Positions 25,241 to 33,212 of a DNA stretch of 33,212 bases are shown here, piece after piece; positions within the stretch are counted from its first letter, which is position 1; each line of letters opens with the position of its first letter. The stretch covers positions 1-33,212 of the forward strand of contig JAFQSX010000014.1 of NCBI GenBank assembly GCA_017409345.1. The letters run 5' to 3'. The notes under the pieces were generated by a model. It searched no databases and had not been told where the DNA came from. It worked only from the letters and a program-made list of their open reading frames with translations. The stretch comes from Muribaculaceae bacterium (GTDB lineage Bacteria > Bacteroidota > Bacteroidia > Bacteroidales > Muribaculaceae). The translations under genes and the position numbers were made by a program.

Positions 25241-25786
25241 CTAATCTTTTACACCATACACATCACGATGCAAGCATTTTGACACGTGCTGAAGACTTAT
25301 ATCATGGGGCGCATTAGCTGTCATCAACATCAATGGAACCGATGAAAGACCTTTGTCATAAGGAGGCTGAATATATTTGAAGTCACGATGTTCTACAAAA
25401 CCATTGTGTTTATAAAAATCAATGCGACGACGAGCCATTTCCCCTTCTTGTGGCAATTCTACCTCTAACACTACCGGACAACTACATTGAGCGACAAAAT
25501 GCCGAATTGCTTCAGCCCCTATTCCATTACCACGCAGTTGCGAGTCAACAGCAAAATGTTCTACATAACAAAAGTCACCAAAAATCCAAGATGTGATAAA
25601 TCCTGCAAATTTGTCATTTAGAAGCACTACTTTCAAATCGTAAGCCGTAGAATCGGCTTGTAGTAATTGTTTCACACTTTCCCATGAGCGACGTTCTTCG
25701 GGTGGAAACGAATTGAAATACAAATCCTTTACCAGTACAAGCATTTGTCGGCAAATATCTATATTTTGCAGTTTAATTTCTCTCAT
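25241..25786 (-). CDS. GNAT-family N-acetyltransferase
   Basis: Acetyl-CoA-dependent acetyltransferase of 181 aa. The core is FAGFITSWIFGDFCYVEHFAVD followed by the acetyl-CoA pyrophosphate-binding loop LRGNGIGAEAIRHF (Q/RxxGxG/A form), and FYKHNGF near 130. The substrate cannot be told. I begin at the ATG at 25786 (MREIK) because the longer in-frame start at 25825 would lie upstream of a -7 element at 25804-25811. It is divergent from the Lrp/AsnC gene. Confidence 0.88.
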   Translation of the reverse strand: MREIKLQNIDICRQMLVLVKDLYFNSFPPEERRSWESVKQLLQADSTAYDLKVVLLNDKFAGFITSWIFGDFCYVEHFAVDSQLRGNGIGAEAIRHFVAQCSCPVVLEVELPQEGEMARRRIDFYKHNGFVEHRDFKYIQPPYDKGLSSVPLMLMTANAPHDISLQHVSKCLHRDVYGVKD

Positions 25787-25803
25787 TTTGATATTTTTGT
25801 TTA

Positions 25804-25811
25804 CAAAATTA
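25804..25811 (-). promoter_or_regulatory. Predicted -7 element for the GNAT gene
   Basis: TAATTTTG on the minus strand, 18 bp before the preferred ATG. The -33 element is unclear. Confidence 0.4.
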
Positions 25812-25865
25812 GAAAAAACATTCAAATTTCTATCAAAATGTCACTTATAATTTGAAACAATTTTC

Positions 25866-25873
25866 TATCTTTG
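25866..25873 (+). promoter_or_regulatory. Predicted -7 element for the Lrp/AsnC gene
   Basis: A perfect TATCTTTG on the plus strand, 42 bp before the ATG at 25916. The intergenic region is shared with the divergent GNAT gene, so an autoregulating Lrp-type protein could affect both. Confidence 0.5.
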
Positions 25874-25915
25874 TAAAAATATTTTCTAAAAAAACGGTAC
25901 TAAATAATTTTTATC

Positions 25916-26386
25916 ATGTCACAAATACAACTTGACACTCTTGATATCAAAATTTTACAACAACTTGCTGCCAACGCACGCAAGCCATATCTAAAAATCG
26001 CCGAAGAATGTGATGTATCGGGTGCTGCTATTCATCAACGCATTGCCAAACTCACGTCAATGAATGTCATCAAGGGATCTGAACTTCTCATTGACCCATC
26101 GTCGGTTGGATATGAAACTTGCGCCTATATCGGTTTCTTCCTCAAGGATCCTTCTCAATTTAACCACGTGGTTGAAGAGTTGAAAAAAATCCCCGAAGTA
26201 GTGGAGTGTCATTTCACCACCGGGCAATATGATATGTTTATCAAGTTGTATGCTCGTAACAACGATCATCTTCTACACATCATCCACGAGAAGTTGCAAC
26301 ACTTGGGGTTATCACGCACCGAATCACTCATTTCGTTCAAAGAGGTATTTAAGCGTCAAATTCCCATTTCAAACAATAAAGACTAA
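25916..26386 (+). CDS. Lrp/AsnC-family transcriptional regulator
   Basis: Regulator of 156 aa with the standard two-part layout. An N-terminal helix-turn-helix occupies about 1-60 (LDTLDIKILQQLAANARKPY, then VSGAAIHQRIAKL). A RAM ligand-binding/oligomerisation domain fills about 68-145 (TCAYIGFFLKD, VVECHFTTGQYDMFIKLYA). Such proteins form octamers that sense amino acids. The effector cannot be deduced. The inositol-phosphatase-family and M64 peptidase genes follow on the same strand about 50 bp later. Confidence 0.95.
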   Translation: MSQIQLDTLDIKILQQLAANARKPYLKIAEECDVSGAAIHQRIAKLTSMNVIKGSELLIDPSSVGYETCAYIGFFLKDPSQFNHVVEELKKIPEVVECHFTTGQYDMFIKLYARNNDHLLHIIHEKLQHLGLSRTESLISFKEVFKRQIPISNNKD

Positions 26387-26433
26387 TAGTGTGTTATTAT
26401 AACATCTAATTATTACTCAAATAAAGGTTGGCT

Positions 26434-27225
26434 ATGAATGTTCCTGATATTGACACTCTTCTAAATCATGCTACCGAATGGGCGCGTGAGGCCGGGCTTG
26501 TTCAACTTGAATATTTCAGAAGCAACAATCTCAATATTGAATCAAAATTTAATGACAGCGATATAGTAACAGCAGCAGACAAGGCATCGGAACGCATCAT
26601 CATTGATCACATACATCACACCTACCCTCATCATGCAATCCTATCGGAAGAGATGGGAAACAACGCCATAGAGAGCAATTATCGGTGGATTATTGATCCT
26701 CTTGACGGCACCACCAATTTCAGCAATGGGTTGCCTCTATTTTCGGTATCCATAGCCATTGAATATCAAGGCGAGACTATCATTGGTGTGGTATATGCAC
26801 CTTATCTCAACGAGATGTTTTATGCCACTAAAGGGGGTGGCGCTTGGCTCAATGGCTCGGCAATAAAGCCATCGGGTAAAGATCGACTTGCTTACGCTGT
26901 GGTCACTACCGGATTCCCGATTGACAAAGATCGCACAACGGACAATAATCTCGACAATGTGTCGCGGGTGTTACCTCTAGTGCGAGGTATGCGACGCTTG
27001 GGTTCGGCGGCAATAGACCTTTGTTACGTGGCAGCCGGATTTCTTGATGGATATTGGGAAATGAACTTGCATGAATGGGATGTGGCAGCCGGACGACTAA
27101 TCTTAGAGGAAGCCGGCGGACGATATGACACTTTCCGCAATGATCGCAACGTCTCGGCCGTAGCCTCCACCCCTCTAATTTTTGACCAATTATTTTCATT
27201 ACTATCAGATAAGCCTCTCTCATAA
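26434..27225 (+). CDS. Inositol monophosphatase family protein
   Basis: Metal-dependent phosphatase of 263 aa of the IMPase/SuhB/CysQ superfamily. Metal-binding motifs are complete: SEEMG (Glu72, Glu73), DPLDGTTNF (Asp88, Asp91) and the C-terminal WDVAAGRLILEEAGG. These enzymes hydrolyse inositol-1-phosphate or similar sugar phosphates and nucleotides; the exact substrate is not evident. The ATG at 26434 is preferred over an in-frame TTG six bases earlier, with AAAGG about 7 bp upstream. The M64 gene starts 6 bp after its stop, suggesting co-transcription. Confidence 0.93.
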   Translation: MNVPDIDTLLNHATEWAREAGLVQLEYFRSNNLNIESKFNDSDIVTAADKASERIIIDHIHHTYPHHAILSEEMGNNAIESNYRWIIDPLDGTTNFSNGLPLFSVSIAIEYQGETIIGVVYAPYLNEMFYATKGGGAWLNGSAIKPSGKDRLAYAVVTTGFPIDKDRTTDNNLDNVSRVLPLVRGMRRLGSAAIDLCYVAAGFLDGYWEMNLHEWDVAAGRLILEEAGGRYDTFRNDRNVSAVASTPLIFDQLFSLLSDKPLS

Positions 27226-27231
27226 CCGTTT

Positions 27232-28521
27232 ATGAACCGAACAATCAGTTTCATTTTTCTTGCATTGGCAACAATGTTGTCGGCAAACGCACATGTCGAT
27301 TTTGACAAATATTTTTGCGACTCCACCTTACGCATTGACTACATCTTTGAAGGTGCAGCCAAAAGTGATGACTGCAATGTGAGCGTAAAGGCATTACATA
27401 AATCTCCATCATGGGCAGGCCGCAAAGTAAATCTTGACCGATTGCCGGTAGAGGGCAACGGGCTTATTGTGATGTGTGATGCAATGAGTGGCGACACCAT
27501 ATACATGACATCGTTTTCTTCGCTATTTCAAGAATGGATGGTAGAGATCGACACAGTGGCCAGGAGAGCATACGAAAACACATTCCTTGTGCCTATGCCT
27601 CAACGTAATGCATATATCGACATCAAGTTGATGAACAATCGCCGACAAGTGATGGCTAACACTCGTCACCACATCAACCCCTCGGATATATTGATAAAAC
27701 GACATTCTACAACACCTCTACCTCACCGATATATTCATCGTGGTGGTTCAACGACCAACTGCATAGATGTGGCAATCCTCGCCGAAGGATATACGGTGGA
27801 AGAAATGGATTCGTTTTACGTTCATGCACAACATGCCGTAGATGCAATAATGAGTCACGAGCCATTTGGCAGCAATCGCGATAAATTTAATTTTGTGGCA
27901 GTGGCATCACCATCGCAACATAGCGGTGTGAGCATTCCTCGATTGGGAGAATGGAAAAACACTGCATTTTCATCACATTTCAGCACGTTCTATGCCGATC
28001 GTTATCTCACTACTTCAAATGTGTGGGATGTTCACGATGCTCTAACGGAAATACCCTACGAACATATCATCATCCTTGCCAATACTAAAGAGTATGGCGG
28101 AGGTGGAATCTATAATTCTTACACACTCACTACTGCCAAACACCCGACATTTAATGTTGTAGTAGTGCATGAGTTTGGACATAGTTTTGGAGCACTTGCC
28201 GATGAATATTTCTATGAGTCGGGGGTGCTTACCGACTCCTACCCTCTCAATATTGAACCCTGGGAACAAAACATCACAACCAGGGTGGATTTTGAGGCAA
28301 AATGGCAAGATATGATGGGAGCAGATGTTCCGGTACCAACTTTGTCGAAAGATGCGAGCCGTTACCCGGTGGGGCTTTACGAAGGTGGCGGATATGTAAC
28401 AAAAGGGGTGTATCGTCCTGCCGATGAGTGCCGTATGCGCAACAATGTCGCACCCGAATTTTGCCCTGTGTGCCAACGCGCACTGCAACGCATGATTGAT
28501 TTCCACGTTGTGAAGCGATAG
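27232..28521 (+). CDS. Secreted M64-family metallopeptidase
   Basis: Exported zinc peptidase of 429 aa. A signal peptide (1-20, ending SANA) is followed by an N-terminal beta domain (about 22-165) typical of Bacteroidota M64 proteins, then the catalytic domain. The zinc motif is HEFGHSFGALADEY: His313, Glu314, His317 and probably Asp324 as third ligand. The family name derives from an IgA-cleaving clostridial enzyme, but the substrate here is unknown. It is encoded 6 bp after the phosphatase gene. Its last 248 bp are overlapped on the opposite strand by a doubtful ORF. Confidence 0.92.
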   Translation: MNRTISFIFLALATMLSANAHVDFDKYFCDSTLRIDYIFEGAAKSDDCNVSVKALHKSPSWAGRKVNLDRLPVEGNGLIVMCDAMSGDTIYMTSFSSLFQEWMVEIDTVARRAYENTFLVPMPQRNAYIDIKLMNNRRQVMANTRHHINPSDILIKRHSTTPLPHRYIHRGGSTTNCIDVAILAEGYTVEEMDSFYVHAQHAVDAIMSHEPFGSNRDKFNFVAVASPSQHSGVSIPRLGEWKNTAFSSHFSTFYADRYLTTSNVWDVHDALTEIPYEHIIILANTKEYGGGGIYNSYTLTTAKHPTFNVVVVHEFGHSFGALADEYFYESGVLTDSYPLNIEPWEQNITTRVDFEAKWQDMMGADVPVPTLSKDASRYPVGLYEGGGYVTKGVYRPADECRMRNNVAPEFCPVCQRALQRMIDFHVVKR

Positions 28522-28831
28522 GGTCAATAGTGTCGCTAAGGTCATTAAAGTCGTTAAGTCCGCCTAATGGCTCAATGATATTATTGGTAGTAGTTCGCTC
28601 AATGTTTTCATTGAGTATTTCTTGGTTTTCGAGGTCAAGAAGGTATTTAATATATCGTTGAATTTCAAGGTGAATTTTTGAATGTAGGGAGTCAAAAAAT
28701 TGAGCCGGAGAGAAATCTCCGTTGATATTCTTTTGCACTGCTTCTTTTATTTTTTCGGGATACCAGATGTGATATTGCATAATATATCCACGATATTGCT
28801 CCCATACTTTTGCGATGTTTTCTTGTTTCAT
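28274..28831 (-). CDS. Doubtful ORF, real-looking N-terminus running antisense into the M64 gene
   Basis: From the ATG at 28831 the frame encodes 185 residues. The first 85 or so look like genuine protein: helical and amphipathic, with KQENIAKVWEQYRGYIMQYH, PEKIKEAVQKNINGD and EIQRYIKYLLDLENQEIL. I do not recognise the family. From 28557 down, the frame reads a 9-bp repeat (LNDFNDLSDTID) and then the antisense of the M64 gene, giving low-quality sequence. The original C-terminus may have been lost, or the repeat and read-through form a tail. A good -7 element lies at 28872. Coding beyond about 28520 is unlikely to be meaningful. Confidence 0.45.
   Translation of the reverse strand: MKQENIAKVWEQYRGYIMQYHIWYPEKIKEAVQKNINGDFSPAQFFDSLHSKIHLEIQRYIKYLLDLENQEILNENIERTTTNNIIEPLGGLNDFNDLSDTIDPIASQRGNQSCVAVRVGTQGKIRVRHCCAYGTHRQDDTPLLLHIRHLRKAPPGNGSHLSTKLVPEHLLPSYLAILPQNPPWL
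28522..28557. repeat. Degenerate 9-bp array after the M64 stop codon
   Basis: Four 9-bp units (GGTCAATAG, TGTCGCTAA, GGTCATTAA, AGTCGTTAA) begin at the base after the M64 stop codon. The period matches the arrays around dnaK, but the unit differs (GGTCGTTAA-like rather than AGTTGTCCC). On the other strand it lies inside the 28274-28831 ORF. Confidence 0.6.
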
Positions 28832-28871
28832 AGTTTTCGGAATTAAGAATTGATAAATTTTAAACATGAAG

Positions 28872-28898
28872 CAAAGTTACAATGCAAAAATTGTCAAA
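28872..28898 (-). promoter_or_regulatory. Predicted promoter for the 28274-28831 ORF
   Basis: Minus-strand TAACTTTG (28872-28879), with TTTG at 28895-28898, 15 bp upstream (slightly short). It argues for the ATG at 28831 rather than 28867. Confidence 0.45.
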
Positions 28899-28927
28899 AA
28901 CTGCGATAATGAACAATAATAGTTTAT

Positions 28928-28945
28928 AATTCATAATGCATAGTT
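28928..28945. repeat. 18-bp AT-rich repeat, copy 1 (upstream of trpS)
   Basis: AATTCATAATGCATAGTT is identical to 30207-30224, so the two copies flank trpS as direct repeats. Degenerate relatives follow here (TTCATAATGCTTAATTCATAATT) and a similar run lies near 23558-23580. The rest of the 28832-29146 gap holds only the two promoters and AT-rich sequence. Confidence 0.6.
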
Positions 28946-29061
28946 CATAATGCTTAATTCATAATTAATTGCGGGGGATGTTTTTTCTTTTTTGCTCGTT
29001 CCTTTTTACTATTGTTTTTACTATTGTTTGTGGTGGGTTTTCAATTTTCAATTCTTTGTAT

Positions 29062-29069
29062 TACCTTTG
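29062..29069 (+). promoter_or_regulatory. Predicted -7 element for trpS
   Basis: TACCTTTG on the plus strand fits TAnnTTTG, giving a leader of about 70 nt. No clear -33. I saw no Trp-rich leader peptide or T-box. Confidence 0.45.
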
Positions 29070-29146
29070 CATTTTGAATTAAAAACGGATGTACGTCGCT
29101 GATGGCGTGGGTCTATTAATAGGTAAATTATATACATTAATATATC

Positions 29147-30208
29147 ATGAGTAAGGAAATCGTATTGAGCGGGATTCGTGCAACGGGTAATCTCCATTTG
29201 GGGAATTACTATGGCGCGTTGAGTAAGTTTGTAAAAATGCAAGAGGATTATGATTGTCTATTTTTTATTGCCGACTTGCATGCGTTGACTACTCATCCCG
29301 ATCCAAAAACTCTTCACTCTAATGTGAAGAATATTCTTGCCGAATATCTTGCAGCAGGTGTTGATCCTGATAAGGCTACTATCTTTGTGCAAAGTGATGT
29401 TCCCGAAATTTCGGAATTGTATTTATTATTAAATATGCATGTAGGTATCGGTGAGTTGATGCGTACTGCTTCATTCAAGGACAAGGCTCGCAAGGCTCTC
29501 GGCATCAAGGCCGACAAAGAAGAAGGCGAAATCGAAAAGGAAATCATAGGTAATGAGTCGAACAAGCGTGTGAATGCCGGTTTGTTGACCTACCCTACTC
29601 TCATGGCTGTGGATATCTTGATTCAAAAGGCCAACAAGGTGCCCGTGGGTAAGGATCAAGAGCAACACTTGGAGTTGACTCGTCGCTTTGCTCGTCGTTT
29701 CAATTCGTTCTATGGAGTGGATCTGTTCCCCGAACCCGAAAATTTCAACTTCGGTGGCAATGCAGTTAAGGTTCCCGGTCTTGATGGCTCGGGCAAGATG
29801 GGAAAGAGTGAGGGAAACTGTATCTATCTCATCGATGAAGAGAAGGTGCTTCGCAAAAAGGTGATGCGTGCTGTGACCGATGAGGGTCCCAAGGTGCCAA
29901 ATTCACCTGTGTCACAACCGGTAGAAAATCTATTCACTTTGATGGAGTTGACTTCGGCTCCCGAGGTTATTCAACAATATCGCGATGCTTATGCTGATTG
30001 CTCTATCCGTTATGGCGATTTGAAGAAGCAGTTGGCAGAGGATATCTTGAAGGTAACATTGCCTATTCGTGAACGTATCCTTGATATTCAAAACGATGAT
30101 GCGTTGTTGGCTCGCGTAATAAAGCAAGGTGCTGACCGTGCTCGAGAACGTGCTTCAAAGACATTGAGCGAAGTACGCGAGATTATGGGGATTAAGAAGT
30201 TTTATTAA
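29147..30208 (+). CDS. trpS: Tryptophanyl-tRNA synthetase
   Basis: Class I aminoacyl-tRNA synthetase of 353 aa, charging tRNA-Trp. The N-terminal SGIRATGNLHLGNYYGAL carries the HIGH-equivalent HLGN, and the KMSKS-equivalent is KMGKSEGN within LDGSGKMGKS near 222-230. The Rossmann core contains LFFIADLHALTTHPD and VPVGKDQEQHLELTRR. Length is typical. It is a single gene with its own terminator, flanked by identical 18-bp AT-rich repeats. Confidence 0.98.
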   Translation: MSKEIVLSGIRATGNLHLGNYYGALSKFVKMQEDYDCLFFIADLHALTTHPDPKTLHSNVKNILAEYLAAGVDPDKATIFVQSDVPEISELYLLLNMHVGIGELMRTASFKDKARKALGIKADKEEGEIEKEIIGNESNKRVNAGLLTYPTLMAVDILIQKANKVPVGKDQEQHLELTRRFARRFNSFYGVDLFPEPENFNFGGNAVKVPGLDGSGKMGKSEGNCIYLIDEEKVLRKKVMRAVTDEGPKVPNSPVSQPVENLFTLMELTSAPEVIQQYRDAYADCSIRYGDLKKQLAEDILKVTLPIRERILDIQNDDALLARVIKQGADRARERASKTLSEVREIMGIKKFY

Positions 30209-30224
30209 TTCATAATGCATAGTT
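30207..30224. repeat. 18-bp AT-rich repeat, copy 2 (at the trpS stop)
   Basis: Identical to 28928-28945. It begins inside the trpS stop codon and lies before the terminator. Confidence 0.6.
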
Positions 30225-30247
30225 AATAGGACTTTAAAAACAATAAT

Positions 30248-30285
30248 AAAAACGCGTGTTACATGGTGTTGTAACGCGCGTTTTT
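30248..30285 (+). terminator. Rho-independent terminator of trpS
   Basis: AAAAACGCGTGTTACA / TGTAACGCGCGTTTTT, a 16-bp stem with one wobble and a 6-nt loop. The A run on the left makes it potentially bidirectional. Confidence 0.93.
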
Positions 30286-30396
30286 GTCTATATGTTTGTC
30301 GCTGTTGCTCAAAAGGAAATATATTTTAACAATGTTGCATCAATTTTATAATTCAAAAAATATGTAAATAAAGCCCAAAAATTAATTTTATTTTCA

Positions 30397-30404
30397 TATT
30401 TTTG
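30397..30404 (+). promoter_or_regulatory. Predicted -7 element for the secreted C39-like gene
   Basis: TATTTTTG on the plus strand fits TAnnTTTG, about 85 bp before the ATG at 30491. The leader is AT-rich. The -33 is not evident. Confidence 0.4.
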
Positions 30405-30490
30405 CATGATAATATCACGTAGTACTAACTCTACATACAAAAAAACTATACATTTACGACAATTAATTTTTAAATCTAATATTTAAATTT

Positions 30491-33212
30491 ATGAGTATTT
30501 TTACCAAATTATCAATCGTTAAGAAGGCAGTTGTGGCTGCAGTCTTGATGACTTCGATGGGTGCATCAGCACAAATCGACTCTTATGAAGTGGGTGATAT
30601 GGGATTCCTCCGTTCACCAATGGAAACGGCTAATGGTATCATTATGACCAATAACCGTTATTCAGAAATCTACAGTCTAAAAGGCAACACGTTGACTCCT
30701 ATTTTGCGTGCCAACAACTGTGGTCTTTACACTAACTTGAGCAAAGACGGCAAATATCTTGGGTTCAAGAGTTTCGATGCTCACGACCATCAAGCGCCTG
30801 CTATTCTTGATGTAACAACAGGTGTTGTTACTGTTCTCGAAGACTATGTATGGGAATGTGGTCAAGTTTCATTTGCTAACGATGGAACAATGGCTTATAC
30901 TATGGGTAATAGTCTTATCATTCGCAAAGGCAATATGCGCAAAGCATTTGACCTTGGTTTCTATACAAACATTGCAAACATTTCGCCCGATGGAACACAA
31001 GTGGCGTATAGCAATATCGAAGGTAAATCATTTATCATCAATATTACTACAGGTGCAAAAGAAACTCTACCTTTAATTGATGGTTATCGTGCAATATGGT
31101 CACCTGACGGTAGCAAAATGGCAATCCAAACAGCAACAGGTGGTGTTGTAGTGCGTGAAAATGCTTCAAAACGCATGTTTGACCTTGGAAAAGTTGAATC
31201 AGTAAACTGGGCAAATAATTCAACTGAATTGGTTGTTACTCGTGTTGAACGCAAAAACGAATTTGAAGTTACCGGTAGTTCAATCAAGCGTGTAAACTTT
31301 GATGGCTCAAACGAAATTACTCTCGTAAACAATTCAAACAGCCTTCCTGTTGATGCGATTCTAACTTCAGACAACCAACTTTTGATTCCTTACAAAACCG
31401 GGGCAAAACGTGGTCTTGCAGTTAAAGATCTTCGCGCAGGGATTACTCCATTAGCAGCATCTATCGCCGACAATTCTGTCATCAAATTTGATAGCGAAAC
31501 TGTTTTTGGTGGTCGTATTTCTAACCCTAATGACAATCCTAACATCAAACCCAACCCAATACCTGCTGAAGGTACTATCGGCGAACTTGATATTGAATAT
31601 TTGAGCCAAATTTATGACTCTCCTGCTGTTAATGGTTGTACAAAACACGGTTATGTAACTTGTGCTCCAACATCAGCTTGTATGCACCTTGGTTATTTCG
31701 GCCTTCTTAACAAAAAAGCTACAACTAACCGTTACAGTGGTGCTACTAAATATTATGCTCACGCAATTAGTGCAGTATTTACTAACCAAGCTGGTTCAAA
31801 AACATTCAACGAAACAGCTTATGGTAATGGTTGCTATAGCGTTCCTGGTGGTTATGGTTATATGTGGACTGGCGACAACTCTCCTGGTGGTGGCCGCATG
31901 GGTACATTCTATACTCTTAATGGTGCAACTTCTGCAACTTACTGTTGGTCAGCATCAACTTCTTGGAGCCAATTCTGCTCTGAAGCAGCTTCAGGCCGTC
32001 CTTACCCATTGTGTATCGCCCTCGATTCAAGCGGTCACTTGATTCTCGGTTTCCGTACTAACCAATACTACCGTTCTTCTGAAGGTGGTTTCGTAGCTCG
32101 TACAGGTTGTTTCGTTTGCCACGACCCTTATGGTGACGACAACGATGCTACATGGGCTGACAATGATGGTCAACACTCTTCTTACGACTGGTTAGGCTAT
32201 AACTCAGGTCGTGCGAACATCGGTACTTGGTACTGGAGTATCAAAGTAGGTATCCCTGCAAACGCTAACCCTGGTACATCAACTGAAGTAGGTGTTAAAT
32301 GTGACCCTGCAAGCATCGAACTAGCTGGTGAAGTAGGTTCTTCTGCTAACATTTATAAAGATGTAAAAGTAACTGGTACTGGTCTTACTACTGACATCTC
32401 TGTAAACAGTGCAACTTCAGCTATCACAGTTGAAAAACTTTCAGGTTGGAATGATCGCACAGGTGGTACTCTCCGTTTGAAACTTAACACTAACTTCTCA
32501 AAAGGAGCCGGTACTTATGAAAGCTACGTAGCTGTTCAATCTACTTCAACTTATCGTGTGCAAATCGCAACTAAAGTAACTCTTACCGACCCTGCTGGTA
32601 GCACACCTACTCCTACTATCGCAGTTTCTCCTGCTACTGTAGCTATGAGTGCTAAGGTTGGCGAAACCGCAACTTCAGCAATCACAGTAACCGGTACTAC
32701 CTTGACAGGCAATATCACTGCATCACTCGCAGGTGACGCAGCATTCTCAATCAATACTACTTCACTCGGCACAACCGGTGGTGCAATCAATGTGACTTAC
32801 AAACCAACTGCTGCAGGTACTCAATCTGCTACTCTCACATTGACATCAGATGGTGCAACAGCACAAAAAGTAACAATCACAGGTACTGCAACTGAAGCAG
32901 GTAGTTCAACTCCTTCTACCCCAGGTCAAACTATCGCTAAGGGTCTTACAAAAGTATGGCAAAACACCTCAAGTGTTCCCGGTCAAGCAGCAGCCGGCGA
33001 TGTTCGTTTCGCTGCTGTATCTAACGGCAAACTTATTGCAACAGACAAAGCAAACAATAAGATTATCGAAGTAACAGAAACAGGTTCTACTACTTACTAT
33101 GATCCATCAGCAGCTCTTACTGAATATTATGGTCAAACAATCTCTACAGCTATCGGTTGTGACGATGCAGGTAATATACTCATCAGCACAGGGTTCTCCG
33201 GTGCCGCATCAG
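30491..33212 (+). CDS. Large secreted protein: beta-propeller, C39-like peptidase, Ig-like domains (3' end beyond window)
   Basis: An open frame runs from the ATG at 30491 to the right edge, 907 codons with no stop. A signal peptide (1-28, ending GASAQ) leads into a beta-propeller-like region (about 30-350) with TolB/WD-like turns such as NISPDGTQVAYS and WSPDGSKMAI. A papain-like domain of C39-type follows (about 375-600): CAPTSACM (candidate nucleophile Cys391), GHLILGF (His516) and HDPYGD (Asp545). Then come beta-sandwich modules (about 605-700 and 703-795, the latter like choice-of-anchor/CHU repeats with ISV/VSPATVAMS). From about 815 a new propeller begins (KVWQNTSSVP, GDVRFAAVSNGKLIATD). 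It is probably a surface or secreted protease-like protein; any sorting signal lies outside the window. Confidence 0.88.
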   Translation, partial: MSIFTKLSIVKKAVVAAVLMTSMGASAQIDSYEVGDMGFLRSPMETANGIIMTNNRYSEIYSLKGNTLTPILRANNCGLYTNLSKDGKYLGFKSFDAHDHQAPAILDVTTGVVTVLEDYVWECGQVSFANDGTMAYTMGNSLIIRKGNMRKAFDLGFYTNIANISPDGTQVAYSNIEGKSFIINITTGAKETLPLIDGYRAIWSPDGSKMAIQTATGGVVVRENASKRMFDLGKVESVNWANNSTELVVTRVERKNEFEVTGSSIKRVNFDGSNEITLVNNSNSLPVDAILTSDNQLLIPYKTGAKRGLAVKDLRAGITPLAASIADNSVIKFDSETVFGGRISNPNDNPNIKPNPIPAEGTIGELDIEYLSQIYDSPAVNGCTKHGYVTCAPTSACMHLGYFGLLNKKATTNRYSGATKYYAHAISAVFTNQAGSKTFNETAYGNGCYSVPGGYGYMWTGDNSPGGGRMGTFYTLNGATSATYCWSASTSWSQFCSEAASGRPYPLCIALDSSGHLILGFRTNQYYRSSEGGFVARTGCFVCHDPYGDDNDATWADNDGQHSSYDWLGYNSGRANIGTWYWSIKVGIPANANPGTSTEVGVKCDPASIELAGEVGSSANIYKDVKVTGTGLTTDISVNSATSAITVEKLSGWNDRTGGTLRLKLNTNFSKGAGTYESYVAVQSTSTYRVQIATKVTLTDPAGSTPTPTIAVSPATVAMSAKVGETATSAITVTGTTLTGNITASLAGDAAFSINTTSLGTTGGAINVTYKPTAAGTQSATLTLTSDGATAQKVTITGTATEAGSSTPSTPGQTIAKGLTKVWQNTSSVPGQAAAGDVRFAAVSNGKLIATDKANNKIIEVTETGSTTYYDPSAALTEYYGQTISTAIGCDDAGNILISTGFSGAAS

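Noticed and set aside
28042-28545. Alternative minus-strand frame of 167 codons within the M64 gene
   Set aside because: It is antisense to a well-supported peptidase with catalytic motif and shows no recognisable domain.

Overview
The window looks like a chromosomal segment of a low-GC member of the Bacteroidales (Bacteroidota); I cannot name the family. Four things point there. Many genes are preceded by the phylum's -7 promoter element TAnnTTTG. The protein set is typical: a Bacteroides-type serine palmitoyltransferase, a sodium-pumping methylmalonyl-CoA decarboxylase operon with a lamin-tail OadG-like subunit, and many lipoproteins with a Cys after an S-C lipobox. Shine-Dalgarno sites are not evident. 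Several stop-start junctions are tight or overlap by 4 bp.

Layout. 1-1770 (minus): a tandem array of at least three SUMF1/FGE-fold lipoproteins, cut by the left edge. Their C-terminal halves differ sharply while the rest is nearly identical. 1771-2289: a repeat-bearing spacer. 2290-7865 (minus): serine palmitoyltransferase; an aspS - NIF3-family - zinc-ribbon/coiled-coil operon; and a small unknown gene. 8203-12775 (minus): mce-mmdA-mmdD-mmdC-mmdB, which epimerises and decarboxylates methylmalonyl-CoA to make propionyl-CoA while exporting Na+. 12903-12951: a palindrome resembling two abutted insertion-sequence ends. 12992-18956 (minus): a surface-polysaccharide modification locus with an MBOAT acyltransferase, two SGNH proteins, a beta-barrel protein, a beta-helix protein and a shortened membrane acyltransferase.

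18957-22125: dnaK (plus) behind a sigma-54-like element, flanked on both sides by degenerate 9-bp repeat arrays, then a convergent pRiA4b ORF-3-like gene. 22406-22708: a compact promoter-to-terminator unit that looks like an unannotated small RNA, then tRNA-Pro(TGG). 22800-25786 (minus): tcdA, znuC and znuA without an adjacent permease, and a GNAT acetyltransferase. 25916-28521 (plus): an Lrp/AsnC regulator, an inositol-monophosphatase-family enzyme and a secreted M64 peptidase. 28274-28831 (minus): a doubtful ORF running into the M64 gene antisense. 29147-30208: trpS. 30491 to the right edge: the first 907 codons of a large secreted protein with a C39-like peptidase domain.

The parts most worth a second look are the hypervariable SUMF1 lipoprotein array, the small-RNA candidate with two mutually exclusive folds, the alginate-acetylation-like locus, and the 9-bp periodic intergenic arrays.
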